Origin: Lineus longissimus
Lineage: Eukaryota; Nemertea; Pilidiophora; Heteronemertea; Lineidae
Reading direction: 5' to 3'
Assembly: GCF_910592395.1 (NCBI RefSeq)
Contig: NC_088317.1
Coordinates: 12,834,001 to 12,898,000, forward strand
Length of the DNA: 64,000 nucleotides
The notes beneath the pieces were generated by a model, which saw only the letters and a program-made list of their open reading frames with translations, did not search any database and was not told the DNA's origin. Below, one piece after another: positions 1 through 10,739 of the stretch. A program made the position numbers and the translations under genes. Within the stretch, counting starts at the first letter, position 1. Each line of letters begins with the position of its first letter.

Positions 1-2
1 AC

Positions 3-1961
3 GGACCTTTCCACTGCATAAGAAGCTTGTTCTTATCAGTGGGTAACAACACTAATGCTAAATCGCCAACTTTCATTGTGCGAGGCCTTGCCTTCTTGTC
101 ATAGTAATGTTTGGCGCGTGTCTGAGACTGACGTAAGGAATCATGGGCCAGCTTACATGTCTCTTCCATACGATTACGTAAATCTAGCACATACTCATAC
201 GTGTTTCTCAAATCGGGATTGGACACTTCTTCTGTCCACAAGGTTTTCAAAATCTGCATTGGTCCTCTGACAGTTCTACCATAGAGAAGTTCGAATGGAG
301 AAAATCCTAAGCTTTCCTGAGGGACTTCTCTTTACGCAAACAATACCGCATCCAAATATCGATCCCACTGCCTAGGCTTATCTGCACACAGCTTCTTAAG
401 CATCTGCTTCAATGTAAAATGGAAGTGCTCCAACAAACCGTTGGTCATAGGGTGGTACGGGGTGGTCGAAATAGACTTTATGGATAGTAACCTATTAACT
501 TCCTTCATGACGTCAGACATGAACTGCGTCCCTTGATCTGTCAATATTTCAGATGGGAAACCTAGCCTACTAAACATACTAAACAGGCCTTCGGCGACAC
601 GTTCTGTTTCAACACTGGGAAGTGCCACCGCCTCCGGATATCTGGTTGCATAGTCCATCATGGTCAACAGATACCTATTTCCAGATTCCGTGGGAGGATG
701 TATAGGGCCTACTAAGTCTACACCAATCCTATCAAACGGCTCAGAGATGATCGGCATCGACTCCAACGGAACCTTCTGAACTCTGCCCTTGGGAATCGTC
801 TTCTGACAGACATCACATGACTGACAAAACCGAGTGACATCACCTGATAAACCTGGCCAATAGAAACAACTTCCTATACGGTCTATCGTGCGGCGAATAG
901 CTAAGTGGGCTGAGACTATGGACTCGTGCGCAACTTGCATGACTTTCATCCTGAACTTGCCAGGTATGACTAACTGCTTGACGGAATCACTATCCTTAGG
1001 GAAGAAAATCCTACAGAGTAACCCTTTCCTAACCTCAAACCGTTCCTGATAACGACCTCTACAACTTCCTTTCTTTCCTATCTGGGCCTTTTCTAACAAT
1101 CGACTCAAGGTGGCATCACGCCGCTGCTCATCCCTGATTTCGTCACAACTAACACCAGCAAGATTCTTGCCTGCATCACTGACCTTCAAGGGGGAAAGTG
1201 GTTTGTCCCTATTGCGAACCTGTGCTCTGGTCAACACTGCGTATGCATCAGTGTCGACATCTGATGGACAACTAGACAATCTCCCATCGCTGGCACTAAC
1301 GGTGGGCCTATCCTCAACAGGAGGCCTATCATCAACCGTACGCCAAACGTCCACAGTTCTATCACTAGGCCTATCATTTACTGGGCCTATTTCACCTGTA
1401 ACTGCCCCATTCGGCTCTTCCGAATCTAGGCCTATACATTCATCAACATCCAGGTCTGGATTATTAGGATCCCGCGCTCCTGGAATGTTGCCAATAATCA
1501 GCTCACAAATAGGACTGTTCATACACATGGCATCACCTACAACTCCAGAATAATACGGTGTATTCACAGTAATATTCGCCAACGCACACTTCCTAACTGT
1601 ACCATCAGCCAAGAAACACAAATGAAACTTTCCTGTCAACGACTCTGGACTGACAAGACTTCTTTTTACAACCACACCAGTACACCCTGTGTCACGCAAT
1701 GTTATGACAGTTACGTCACCGAGTTTCCCATTCAAAACAGGCATGCCGTGACAGAGATCACTGACCGCATGCTTATCACATGCTCCAGTCACTAACTTTA
1801 ACTCATTGCCGCATGCTAGTTTCACAATACCGTCCGCAAAACATTCAACAGGCGGAAAGTCAGTTCCTACAGTTGTCCTACACATTCCAACGGATTGGAC
1901 TTGCCCCTTGCATTGTACACTGTACACTGGACATTGCCATCACTCACGCCATTAACACTAT
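3..1961 (-). pseudogene. Gypsy A pol: aspartic protease followed by integrase, one in-frame stop
   Basis: This frame encodes the polyprotein that matures Gag and inserts cDNA. Numbering from base 1927, a retropepsin motif (D-T-G in VITLRDTGCTG) lies near residue 78. A low-complexity linker follows, then the integrase zinc domain (HESIVSAH near 332, CQSCDVC near 370) and the DDE core (VDLVGPI near 405, TDQGTQF near 462, PYHPMTNGLLE near 490). The frame stops at a TAA (332-334) inside the conserved stretch after the core. It is open again immediately afterwards in the same frame down to base 3, where the C-terminal YYDKKA and LLMQWKGP motifs appear. A 101-bp tandem duplication shifts the frame at the upstream end. 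RT is absent from the window. Confidence 0.85.
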
Positions 1962-2062
1962 CAGTTCCTACAGTTGTCCTACACATTCCAACGGATTGGA
2001 CTTGCCCCTTGCATTGTACAATGTACACTGGACATTGCCATCACTCACGCCATTAACACTAT
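1861..2062 (-). repeat. 101-bp tandem duplication at the gag-pol boundary of gypsy A
   Basis: Bases 1861-1961 and 1962-2062 are two nearly identical copies, beginning cagttcctacagttgtccta and ending in cattaacactat. They differ at a handful of bases. Because 101 is not a multiple of three, the duplication shifts the reading frame and disconnects the gag-derived frame (1968-2222) from the protease frame. It is a damaging private duplication of this copy. Confidence 0.9.
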
Positions 2063-2222
2063 CGGTGCCAGACTGACACTCACTAGGCCTACTCGAATAG
2101 TCAGAACTCTTCCGCTTGGCAGCGAAGCCTAAAATTTTCCTACCAGGATTTCCACTCTGAGTAGACCTAGGTTGACTCGAGCTAGACTTCGAGGACTCAT
2201 TCCTCGGATTCAACTTATACAA
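1968..2222 (-). pseudogene. Gypsy A Gag-Pol linker in a shifted frame
   Basis: This Ser/Lys/Arg-rich stretch has no recognised fold. It lies between the Gag zinc knuckle and the protease and ends in the duplicated 101-bp unit. Frames run 1, 2, 1 across Gag, linker and protease. The first change may be the normal gag-pol frameshift or damage. The second is explained by the 101-bp duplication. It starts without an ATG, so it is not an independent gene. Confidence 0.6.
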
Positions 2223-2612
2223 TCAGCGTACCTGTGGGCAGTGCTATTGCACCCCCAACATCCATGATGCCTAGGATCGGGTTTTATGCCCACCAAGCTA
2301 CCCTTTGTAGCGTAATCGGTATCAGCTTTCTTTACTGAGCTACCATTCTTAAACTTCTGATCCTGTCCTAAACTAAGCTTATTGAAACCTACACCATTCA
2401 AGCTATTTGCACCATGAGCTTCCATGTATTGCTCTGCCAATCTTGCCATCTCATTCACATCCTTCGGACTCCTCTCTCTAAGGAACAGAGCGAGTGATCT
2501 GTGACATGCATTGACAAACTGCTCCCTAAGCAAAAGATCGGTCAAACCTTCATAAGACTGGTCAGAATTCGATAGACTAACCCACCTATCTAGGTACCTA
2601 TCTAACCTTGCC
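2210..2612 (-). pseudogene. Gypsy A Gag, C-terminal half (SCAN-like domain and CCHC knuckle)
   Basis: A helical segment with the pattern LLLREQFVNACHRSLALFL and NEMARLAEQYMEAH resembles the SCAN-like capsid C-terminal region of Gmr1-type Gag. It is followed by one zinc knuckle, CWGCNSTAHRYADC (C-x2-C-x4-H-x4-C), before the stop. Such Gag proteins build the particle and bind the element RNA. The frame begins abruptly at the target duplication of the 19-kb insertion. Its missing N-terminal half lies at 21711-22314 on the same strand, which shows that this was one gene. Confidence 0.8.
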
Positions 2613-2621
2613 AAAAATTGG
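2613..2621. repeat. Target-site duplication, left copy (19-kb element)
   Basis: The 9 bases aaaaattgg recur at 21702-21710. If the element is taken to start one base further in, the duplication reads caaaaattggg and is 11 bp (2612-2622 and 21701-21711). The sequence cannot choose between these because the boundary bases are shared. Confidence 0.8.
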
Positions 2622-2651
2622 GGGTCTGTGAAGTTGGCTCCCAGTTCCCAG
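2622..2651 (+). repeat. Left terminal inverted repeat of the 19-kb element
   Basis: Thirty bases starting GGGTCTGTGAAGTTGGCTCC are the exact reverse complement of 21672-21701. A short cccagtt repeat continues inward and then runs into the array. Confidence 0.85.
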
Positions 2652-2819
2652 TTCCCAGTTCCCAGTTCGCAGTTCCTTATTCGTACCCAAACATGGGTAC
2701 GAATATGGGTACGAATAAGGAACTAGGAAATGGGCTAAGCATTTCCGGCCAGTTCCCAATTCAAATTTCTTTCAAATATTAACACTCCAAAGTTCGATAA
2801 CTCAACTTGGTGGTTTTAA

Positions 2820-3965
2820 CCCTTTCCTACCGAGCTCCCGATTCAACTATCAGTGACTTTAACCCTTTCTGACACATTTCCCAGTTCAAAATGCCAGCTC
2901 CATATTCGTTTTAACTCATTTTAACCCTCTATAACTCCATTTCCCTATTCAAATGATGGCTCCCGATTCAGCTACAAGTCACTTTAACCCTTTCTGACTC
3001 CATTTCATTCATTTGCAAGTCTCTTTAAGCCATTCTGACTCCATTTCCCAGTTCAAAATGCCAGTTCCTTATTCGTCTTAACTCATTTTAACCCTCTATA
3101 ACTCCATTTCCCTATTCAAATGATGGCTCCCGATTCAGCTACAAGTCACGTTAACCCTTTCTGACTCCATTTCATTCATTTGCAAGTCACTTTAACCCTT
3201 TCTGACTCCATTTCCCAGTTCAAAATGCCAGTTCCTTATTCATCTTAACTCATTTTAACCCTCTATAAGTCCATTTCCCGATTCAAATACTGGTTCCCAA
3301 TTCAGCTACAGGTCACTTTAACCCTTTCTGACTCCATTTCATTCATTTGCAAGCCTCTTTAACCCTTTCTGACTCCATTTCCCAGTTCAAAATGCCCAGT
3401 TCCTTATTCGTCTTAACTCATTTCAACCCTCTATAACTCCATTTCCCTATTGAAATGCTGGCTCCCGATTCAGCTGCAAGTCACATTAACCCTTTCTGAC
3501 TCCATTTCATTCATTTGCAAGTCACTTTAACCCTCTCTGACTCCATTTCCCAGTTCAAAATGTCATGGATCGAGTTTGTTTACAATATGCAGTGCCATCT
3601 TGGAAAAACCGTGACGTCACCGCGGTGTCGTCCTTGATTTGCAAGTCACTTTAACCCTTTTTGACTCCATTTCCCGGTTCAAAATGCCAGCTCCTTGTTC
3701 GTCTTAACTCATTTTAACCCTCTATAAGTCCATTTCCCTATTCAAATACTGGCTCCCAATTCAGCTACAAGTCACTTTTAGCCATTCTGACTCCATTTCC
3801 CAGTTCAAAATGCCAGTTCCTTATTCGCCTTAACTCCTTTTAACCCTTTATAACTCTATTTCCCGATTCAAATGCTGTCTCCCGATTTAGCTACAAGTCA
3901 CTTTAACACTTTCTAAGCCCATTTCCCGGTTCAAAATGCCAGTTCCTTATTCGTCTTAACTCATG
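2820..3965 (+). repeat. Left subterminal array of ~167-bp repeats
   Basis: Units restart with cccgattcagctac at about 2962, 3129, 3296 and 3464, giving a period of 167-168 bp. Shorter or interrupted units occupy both ends. Each unit contains several sub-repeats of the type actttaaccctttctgactc, so it is itself internally repetitive. The array is AT-rich and has no reading frame. The same unit appears reverse-complemented in the right arm. Confidence 0.9.
3565..3640 (+). repeat. Variant segment in the left array
   Basis: This 76-bp block (atggatcgagtttgtttaca at its start, tgacgtcaccgcggt inside) interrupts the regular array. It recurs reverse-complemented at 20901-20976. Its presence in both arms shows that the arms are inverted copies of one ancestral array, not two independent expansions. 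Confidence 0.85.
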
Positions 3966-4295
3966 GGCCGCATTTTGGAATTTCTCCAAAATTGGTAAAC
4001 AATCGTTGAAGAGGAATCGATGATGCCGGTAAAAATTGACCAATATTACAGCCTTGCCTCTATCTTGACCTAACTTGAAAATAGTACACATGCCTACGGC
4101 CTATATAATGTATGCTATTGCGTGGCCTACTTACTGACATAGACTCCCTGTAGCCAGGTCAGAGCTATCCGTCCGTACTTAAGCTAAAAAAATTGCAATG
4201 CATCAGGTGTGGATATACCGCCTATCATGTGATGTCCAGTATAGCATGAAGCATGCTGTTATTCACAATGTGATCTTATTTCTGTTCCTGAAAAC

Positions 4296-4376
4296 GTGAC
4301 GTCACTGGGTCCTCCACCTGCTGACGTCACGGGATACCGGCTGTTGGTGACGCGCTCGATACCCCTCCGCACCACA
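4296..4376 (-). repeat. Truncated 3' LTR of gypsy B
   Basis: The 81 bases match the start of the 5' LTR (13490-13570 in plus coordinates), reading TGTGGTGCGGAGGGGTATCG on the minus strand. Beyond 4296 the match ends abruptly, so about 218 bp of this LTR are missing. It is preceded directly by a polypurine tract. Confidence 0.85.
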
Positions 4377-4390
4377 TTCCTCCCCCTTAG
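4377..4390 (-). promoter_or_regulatory. Polypurine tract of gypsy B
   Basis: The minus strand reads AAGGGGGAGGAA immediately before the TG that begins the 3' LTR. This is the expected position and composition for the plus-strand primer of an LTR retrotransposon. Confidence 0.8.
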
Positions 4391-4615
4391 GTCGTCTCGG
4401 GATTCGGGAAGATGAGGTTGGTCACCGTCTTCTGGGAGCTGCATGATCTTGTCGATGTACTGTACAATGTAATTCCCGGCACGAGCCTCCTCAGCCTTTT
4501 TATATCCGAAGAGACACGCCGGCTGTTTTACCAAAAAAAAACTTAACCCCACTCGGGCCTATAATATGTATGAAAAAACTAGACTTTATAGTATATTATA
4601 CAAAATTTGGACTAT

Positions 4616-4915
4616 GAATGCCCAGAAGGACCCCTCAGCTCACAAAGTCCGAGGAGCGTGCTACGATGGGACACTCAGTTCCAAGGGCACTTTAGATCAT
4701 GATTATAATAACTATATACACGGAGGGAAGTAGGAATGTCCTTAAGGACCCCTCAGCTCACAAAGTCCGAGGAGCATGCTAAAGTAGGACACCCCGTTCC
4801 AAAGACAAGTTAATAGATACATAAAGGAAACTGGAATGTCCTTAAGGACCCCTCAGCTCACAAAGTCCGAGGAGCATACTAAATTAGGACACCCCGTTAC
4901 CAAGACAACTTAATT
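4616..4915 (-). repeat. Three tandem ~100-118-bp repeats in the 3' noncoding part of gypsy B
   Basis: Copies begin gaatgcccagaagg (4616), gaatgtccttaagg (4734) and gaatgtccttaagg (4834). Each contains acccctcagctcacaaagtc and a poorly conserved spacer. They lie between the pol stop and the polypurine tract. Related text (cctcctcagcctttt) also occurs on both sides at about 4485 and 4927. Their role is unknown. Confidence 0.85.
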
Positions 4916-5388
4916 TTAGTACAAATAACTAGGGCCTCCTCAGCCTTTGATTGTCCGAAGAGGCCAAACCCGTATAAGTGAACCGAGTGTAAAACCCTCC
5001 CCAGGAATGAACCGGAATAAATAGAAAAAATGACAACACTGAATCGATGTTGAAACAAATGAGGTATCAACGATCGACAAAAGGAACAGATCACCAATTT
5101 GAATTTCAGACAGGATGAAAAATATAAAATTCCCCATAGAACAAGACAAACGAACAGAGTACCAACACGGAGTAACCGATTGGGGAAAAGACGGACCACG
5201 AGAAACCCAACCTCGGCAACCCGACTCCGGCAGAATTCAACAATCAGTCTCAAGAAGCTTGAAATAGTGGAAATCGATACGCCGATAGACGAGAATTGGA
5301 CGTATCGTAAGATAGTGTTTGAACACAGAAAGGTAAAGGGAAACAATAACCCAAGCCCGCAACTATGGAATGCCTAGTTTCATGTAAT

Positions 5389-8300
5389 CTAGAGAATATA
5401 ATCTCCCAAATAAGCCGGCAACCGCCGCCTTCTCCCACCGCGTCCATCAGACAGTCTCCAGGGTGGTTCGTCAGTTTCGTCGTACCCATTATGTACCCCC
5501 CAGAGTGGTAACCCTGGAATCGGGGGCATATCCTGAGAGAAACTGATTTCAGGGAGACTAACTGACGGGGAGGAAGACAGACTGAGGTCCAACTCGGCTT
5601 CATAGTGAGAAGTTGTCTCCTCCAACCGGGAAGCCCCGCCCAGCTCTACAGATCGTCCGGGCAGCGCATCATCGGACGGAGGAGAAACTGAAAGTAATGA
5701 AGGAGAAATATTCTCTAATGAACCCTGGGCAACATCCGCAAACTCCAATTCATCCAGAGCACAAAAGGGAAACACCCCAGTTTCCATGTCAGGGGAATCT
5801 GTACATGGAGCAATCACTGAATCGTCCGGACCAAGGAGATGATGACGCTTTCTCCGAAGCCAGAACGGTAAGATCCGATCTCGACAGAGCTTAAGCCGAT
5901 CATGATGAACGACTTGGTTCTTACTCTGCCCGTCGATGAGATATAAAACCGGCGAGATTGCCTTCTCAACCAGAAACGGACCAAGCCAAGGCGGTCTAAG
6001 TTTGGAGCTTTGCCCAACCTTGGACGCAGTGTCAGACTTGTACACGATATCCCCGGCCTGATACCTCTTTTCCCGGAGTTGTACATCATAGTCCTTTTTT
6101 CTACGGTGCTCGGCTACACCCAAGTGCTGCCGAGCGATATGATGTACAAACTCAAGTTTCTCCCGCAGCTTCAGTACGTATTCGCCGGCCGATGCTGCGG
6201 GAGGTTGTTTTAGGAATGGGCTGAGGACCAGGTCGGAGGGCATGTGAACCTCTCTTCCCAACATAAGCATGTTGGGGGTGAAACCAGTACTCCGATTCGG
6301 CATAGAGCGGATAACACCAGCGAGAAGGGGTAAATCATTATCCCAATCCCGCTGGTCCTCTCCCAGGAAACAACGAATTAATTGAAGAAGAGTGCGATTA
6401 TATCGCTCAACCTGACCATTAGACGAAGGATGATAAGGCGTAGTGAGGGTTTTTGCTATCTGAAGGAGACGACAGACAGCTCCGAATAACTTTGAAACAA
6501 AGTTACGGCCCTGATCTGTGTGTATCTCCAACGGACAACCCATGCGTGCGACAAACTCATAGACGAACGTCTGAGCAATTTGCTCAGCTCCTTGAGTGGG
6601 GAGTGGAAAGCACTCAATCCAACGGGTAAACTGATCTATAATCATGAGAATGTAAAGATTGTCATTAGAACTCGGAATAAACGGACCTAGGATATCCAGA
6701 TGGACCCTTTCCATCGGAACAGAAGCCGTAAATGGCACAATAGCGGCTTTCATTTTACGGCAGGGTTTCTTATTGATACTGCATATGGAACACGAGGCCA
6801 CATATGCATAACAATCTTGACCCATACCTCGCCAATAAAATGATTGTCTCAGACGAGAAAGAGTATTTTTGTACCCCAGATGGCCGGATGTGATGTTATC
6901 GTGAACTATACCAAAGACACGTTCTTTGAGAGATGAGGGAACCATAAGAAGCAAACGGGAATTAACAACATCATCCCACTGATACCAAAGGAGGCCATCC
7001 TCCAACACCAGTTGAGTATGACATAACCAAAGATGCCTAAGCACAGGCCCACATGACTGTAGCATGGACTTGGACGGCACAACACCTTCCTTAAGCCAAC
7101 CAATGATTTTTCCCAAATCTGGGTCTTGAGTCTGAGACGCCTCTAGTTCATCACGTGTGAAACTATCCGTCCAATTCACAGGAGAGCAATATTTTGAAAG
7201 ATCGGGAACATCTGAACAACCAGAATTGTCCGCCGGGGAAGAAGGGGACCGGGGGCACACCGGCTCTATCAGATCCTGCTCCCCCTCCAGCTCAGATACG
7301 TCCGGGGGGGAAACAGGGTCACAAACAGAACCACCCCCGACTGTCCCAGGCCCGTCGCACAACTCAACCAATGAATCTGAATGATCCAGCTCTTCAAACA
7401 AACAAGGCAGTACGTCTACACGACCAGTACCCGAAGTGACAATGTCCGGAATAAAATCCAGCTCCTCACCATCCCAACTCAACTCTGAGTCCAAATCTTG
7501 ATCTTGTAAGACACTAAGAAAAGGATTACACATGGGGTTCAACATAGGGTCCTCAGGAGAGTCGTCTGAGGAATTTAATGAAACCATCCTAATTCCCAAA
7601 GGCAAAACATCATCCACCTCCTCCTCGAAGCGTGCCCACTGATTGTGCGCCCTGGTACAGTAAGCACAACCACCACAAGGAAGACTGTCTAAGGAGATAC
7701 CCGCCCTATAACAATCACAAGCGGGGAGCAAATCAGGGAGTCGAGACAGAGCGTCAGCGTCGGCATGTAATTTACCCGGACGATGAATAATTTGGAGATC
7801 ATAGCAGCTTAGCTCTTCCAACCAACGAGCCAACTGGCCCTCAATATGCTTAAATCGCATAAGCCAAGCCAAACTGCCATGATCTGTTCTGGCCGTGAAT
7901 TTCTTCCCGAGAAGGAAGTGCCGGAATTTCCGGGTAAATCTTACCAACGCCAACAACTCCTTACGGGTGGTACAGTAACGCCGTTGCTCCGGTGTCATGG
8001 TATAACTCCCATATGCAATGACTCTTTCCTCCCCATTCTGAACCTGTAGGAGTTCCCCTCCTATGGTGCGATCAGAAGCATCGCAATCTAGAATGAAGGG
8101 GTCAGAATCATTGGGATAACTTAACACCGGAGCAGACGACAGGGCCTCCCGTAACCGTACGAAAGCGGACTGCTGCTCTGTTCCCCACTGAAATGGGACT
8201 GATTTACTGAGTAATTCGGTGAGTGAAACCACAATCTCCGAAAAACCCTTGATATGAGATCTGTGGTAATTAGCGAAGCCGAGGAAAGATTGCAACTCTC

Positions 8301-8496
8301 GGAGACACCTAGGTGGGGCCCATGACTTTACTTTCTCGATGTTCTCGGGATTGACTGCAATCCCGCGCTCATCGAGAATGTGACCCAAAACCTTAGCCGC
8401 CAGTTGAAAGAGGTTGCATTTTCGAGGCTTCAACTTGAGTTTGTGTTCACGAAACCTGAGAAGTGACTTACGGAGGAGTACCAGGTGGTCTTCAAA
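5389..8496 (-). pseudogene. Gypsy B pol, second part: end of RT, RNase H, integrase
   Basis: This continues the RT frame (same phase) after a TAA at 8497-8499. Numbering the 1014 residues from 8433, RT thumb-type sequence is followed by RNase H (about 95-235: FILDCDASD, TTRKELLA, TDHGSL, DADALSRLP). The integrase zinc domain has HDNITSGH near 509 and CSIC near 548. The DDE core has LDILGPF near 578, TDQGRNF near 639 and NGQVERYN near 672. A long Ser/Asp-rich tail of about 150 residues follows and ends at 5389. There is no obvious chromodomain. All catalytic residues I looked for are present. Confidence 0.9.
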
Positions 8497-10731
8497 TTAA
8501 GTCAATTCTCCCATAATGACGTCATCCAAGTAACAAACCAGTTTGTCCCACAACAGATCAGAGAGAATATGCTCCATCGCACTTTGATACGTCGCGGGAG
8601 CATTGCAAAGTCCGAACCCCATTTTCCGGAATTGAAAGAGACCGTATTTGCTAGACGAAAATGCAGTTTTTTCTCGATCAATGGGGGCAATCTCAATTTG
8701 CCAATACGAGGAAGTAGCATCGAGGGTGCTGAAGTACTTGCACCCCCTCAGTGTGTGGTAACATTGTTCAATGTTTGGGACAGGGTATGCATCTTTTTTT
8801 GTAACAGAGTTCAGACCCCTCCAATCACAACACCAGCGGACCTTGCCGTCTTTTTTACGGATCAACACCGGGGCCGCAGACCAGGGAGATGAAGCAGGCT
8901 CAATGACAGTGGCCTTCAACATCAAAGTGAGATTCTGCCTCTCCTCATCATCAAAAGCAACAGGAGTTCGTCTAGTCGGGACCTTAATGGGCTCAGCATC
9001 ACCAGTGTCTATATGGTGCTGCACCCCCGAAAAAGTTCCAATATCGAATTCGTCTTTTGAGAAGACATCTTGGAACTCATTCAGGAGATCAGCAACTTTC
9101 ACTGCTTGCTCGTCCGTAAGGTGTACTATAGAACGGAGATATAGATCCATTAAATACTCAGGAACAGGAGCCTTGGGATCCGGATCGGGAGGAAGAGACT
9201 CACAACTAGGAGAGAGATCAATGGGAGTTCTAAGTCCCGAAGACAACACATCAGACTTCTCATCCAAGTTCCCAACAACGTGGGAGGATGAGTCCATACG
9301 GATGTTGCGTACATTGGGTTCGGAAACCGGTGGAACATTGGGTACCAGCTTAATCGGAATTGGGATATCATTCAAGATTAGATTCTCAAGGTGAAGGTCA
9401 ATAACAGCCTTTTGTGCCTTGAGAAAATCCAACCCCAACAGAATGGGATCTGATATCGGAGCAATGTACGCGTTTACCAAGAACACCTGATCACTAATCC
9501 TGAACTCCACCCCCTCCACATACGAAGCAATAATGTCACTATCCTTGGCTGCACCTTTAAGTTTTACGGATTCTTTAGAAATGAGAGCGACAGGGAGCGA
9601 ACGCACGTAGTCTGTACTCAATACGGTAACCTGAGCAGCACTGTCTATTGTCGCTTCAGCCACCATTCCCTGTATTGAAGCCAGGACCACGGCACTCTCC
9701 CCCACTACGCCCACACCCCCAAAATCTACTTCCCGGATATAGCCAATGTCTCCAGTGTTGATTGAGGAACCAAGTGACAATATAGGATTGAAAGGGCAGA
9801 TGAGCGAGACTGAATTTGATGATGACACCACGCCTCCTCCCCCCTTCCCCAGCTCTAAATTGTCCGGAGAAGGATCAGGGGCTGGTGGTGACCCGAGGTC
9901 AAAATGAGAGATAACCGAAACGGGATTAGATGATGAAACCACACCTCCCCCCTCCCTCCCCAGCTCTAAATCGTCCGGAGAAGAATCAGGGGCGGGTGAC
10001 AACCATCTCTTACCAGGATCAAAGGATTTGAACGGAACAGATTGACAAAGACCCGAAAGGTCATTGTCACAACCTCTAACAGAACGGGGCATCCCGTCAT
10101 AGTCAACAAGGGGAAGCACTTTTCCACCTCCAACACGAGACATCCCCTGAGAGTCCTCCGAGGGGACAATGTCACAACCCTCAACAGGCCGAGACACAAC
10201 CCGACAGACACTATCATGGGACATCCCGGATATATTTGGAGGGACAAAGTCACAACCGACCGGCAAACTGGACTCTACAGGAGACGGATTACTTGGGACA
10301 GCCACGCCACAACCTTCAGAGTAAATGCAACTATCTGGGGCTACAATGTCACCACTCCAATTCGCTTGGGACGACCTCCGAGACATAACAAAATCGTAAT
10401 CCCCAAAGTCGCTGTAGACCAAACCACCAGGGGGTGGGCCAGAGGCTGGTGTCCTAGCAAGAAAAAGCTCTTCTGCTAACTCACTAGTCCACTCAGTCTC
10501 CGGCGCAACGTCGGGTAGTTCGTCATTCACGACCCGAAACGGTGACGACTTGCACACATAACCTGACTGACTTTCCAACAAGTTGCTACCGAGACTAGAT
10601 CCAGATGAAGGAACCTGAACCATACGACTGTCCGAGTCCCACGGATGAGACTCAGCTAATTGCCGTATGGTGGGAGAAACATGACTCAAAGTTGGCCTTA
10701 CGATGGTAGGGACTGAATGTCGGCCATACAT
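8497..10731 (-). CDS. Gypsy B pol, first part: protease and RT palm
   Basis: This 744-residue frame starts at an ATG 8 nt past the gag stop and is probably entered by frameshift. A long Ser/Pro/Asp-rich N-terminal region comes first. The aspartic protease motif near residue 360 reads D-S-A (AEATIDSAAQVTVLS) rather than the usual D-T-G or D-S-G. RT runs from about residue 575 with VRWCCDWRGLNS, TLDATSSYWQI, FGLCNAPATYQ and the catalytic YLDD near 734. A TAA at 8497-8499 then interrupts it, a few residues after YLDD. The same frame carries on below, so this is a single nonsense change. Confidence 0.9.
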   Translation of the reverse strand: MYGRHSVPTIVRPTLSHVSPTIRQLAESHPWDSDSRMVQVPSSGSSLGSNLLESQSGYVCKSSPFRVVNDELPDVAPETEWTSELAEELFLARTPASGPPPGGLVYSDFGDYDFVMSRRSSQANWSGDIVAPDSCIYSEGCGVAVPSNPSPVESSLPVGCDFVPPNISGMSHDSVCRVVSRPVEGCDIVPSEDSQGMSRVGGGKVLPLVDYDGMPRSVRGCDNDLSGLCQSVPFKSFDPGKRWLSPAPDSSPDDLELGREGGGVVSSSNPVSVISHFDLGSPPAPDPSPDNLELGKGGGGVVSSSNSVSLICPFNPILSLGSSINTGDIGYIREVDFGGVGVVGESAVVLASIQGMVAEATIDSAAQVTVLSTDYVRSLPVALISKESVKLKGAAKDSDIIASYVEGVEFRISDQVFLVNAYIAPISDPILLGLDFLKAQKAVIDLHLENLILNDIPIPIKLVPNVPPVSEPNVRNIRMDSSSHVVGNLDEKSDVLSSGLRTPIDLSPSCESLPPDPDPKAPVPEYLMDLYLRSIVHLTDEQAVKVADLLNEFQDVFSKDEFDIGTFSGVQHHIDTGDAEPIKVPTRRTPVAFDDEERQNLTLMLKATVIEPASSPWSAAPVLIRKKDGKVRWCCDWRGLNSVTKKDAYPVPNIEQCYHTLRGCKYFSTLDATSSYWQIEIAPIDREKTAFSSSKYGLFQFRKMGFGLCNAPATYQSAMEHILSDLLWDKLVCYLDDVIMGELT

Positions 10732-10739
10732 TTCAGTCC

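Noticed and set aside
1110-1553. Plus-strand open frame of 147 codons
   Set aside because: It is antisense to the gypsy A pol frame, has no motif and follows from that frame's codon composition.
2820-3965. A CRISPR-like repeat array
   Set aside because: Units are ~167 bp, nearly identical along their whole length with no unique spacers, and the genome is eukaryotic. It is satellite-type DNA.
8771-9394. Plus-strand open frame of 207 codons
   Set aside because: Antisense to the intact RT/protease frame of gypsy B.
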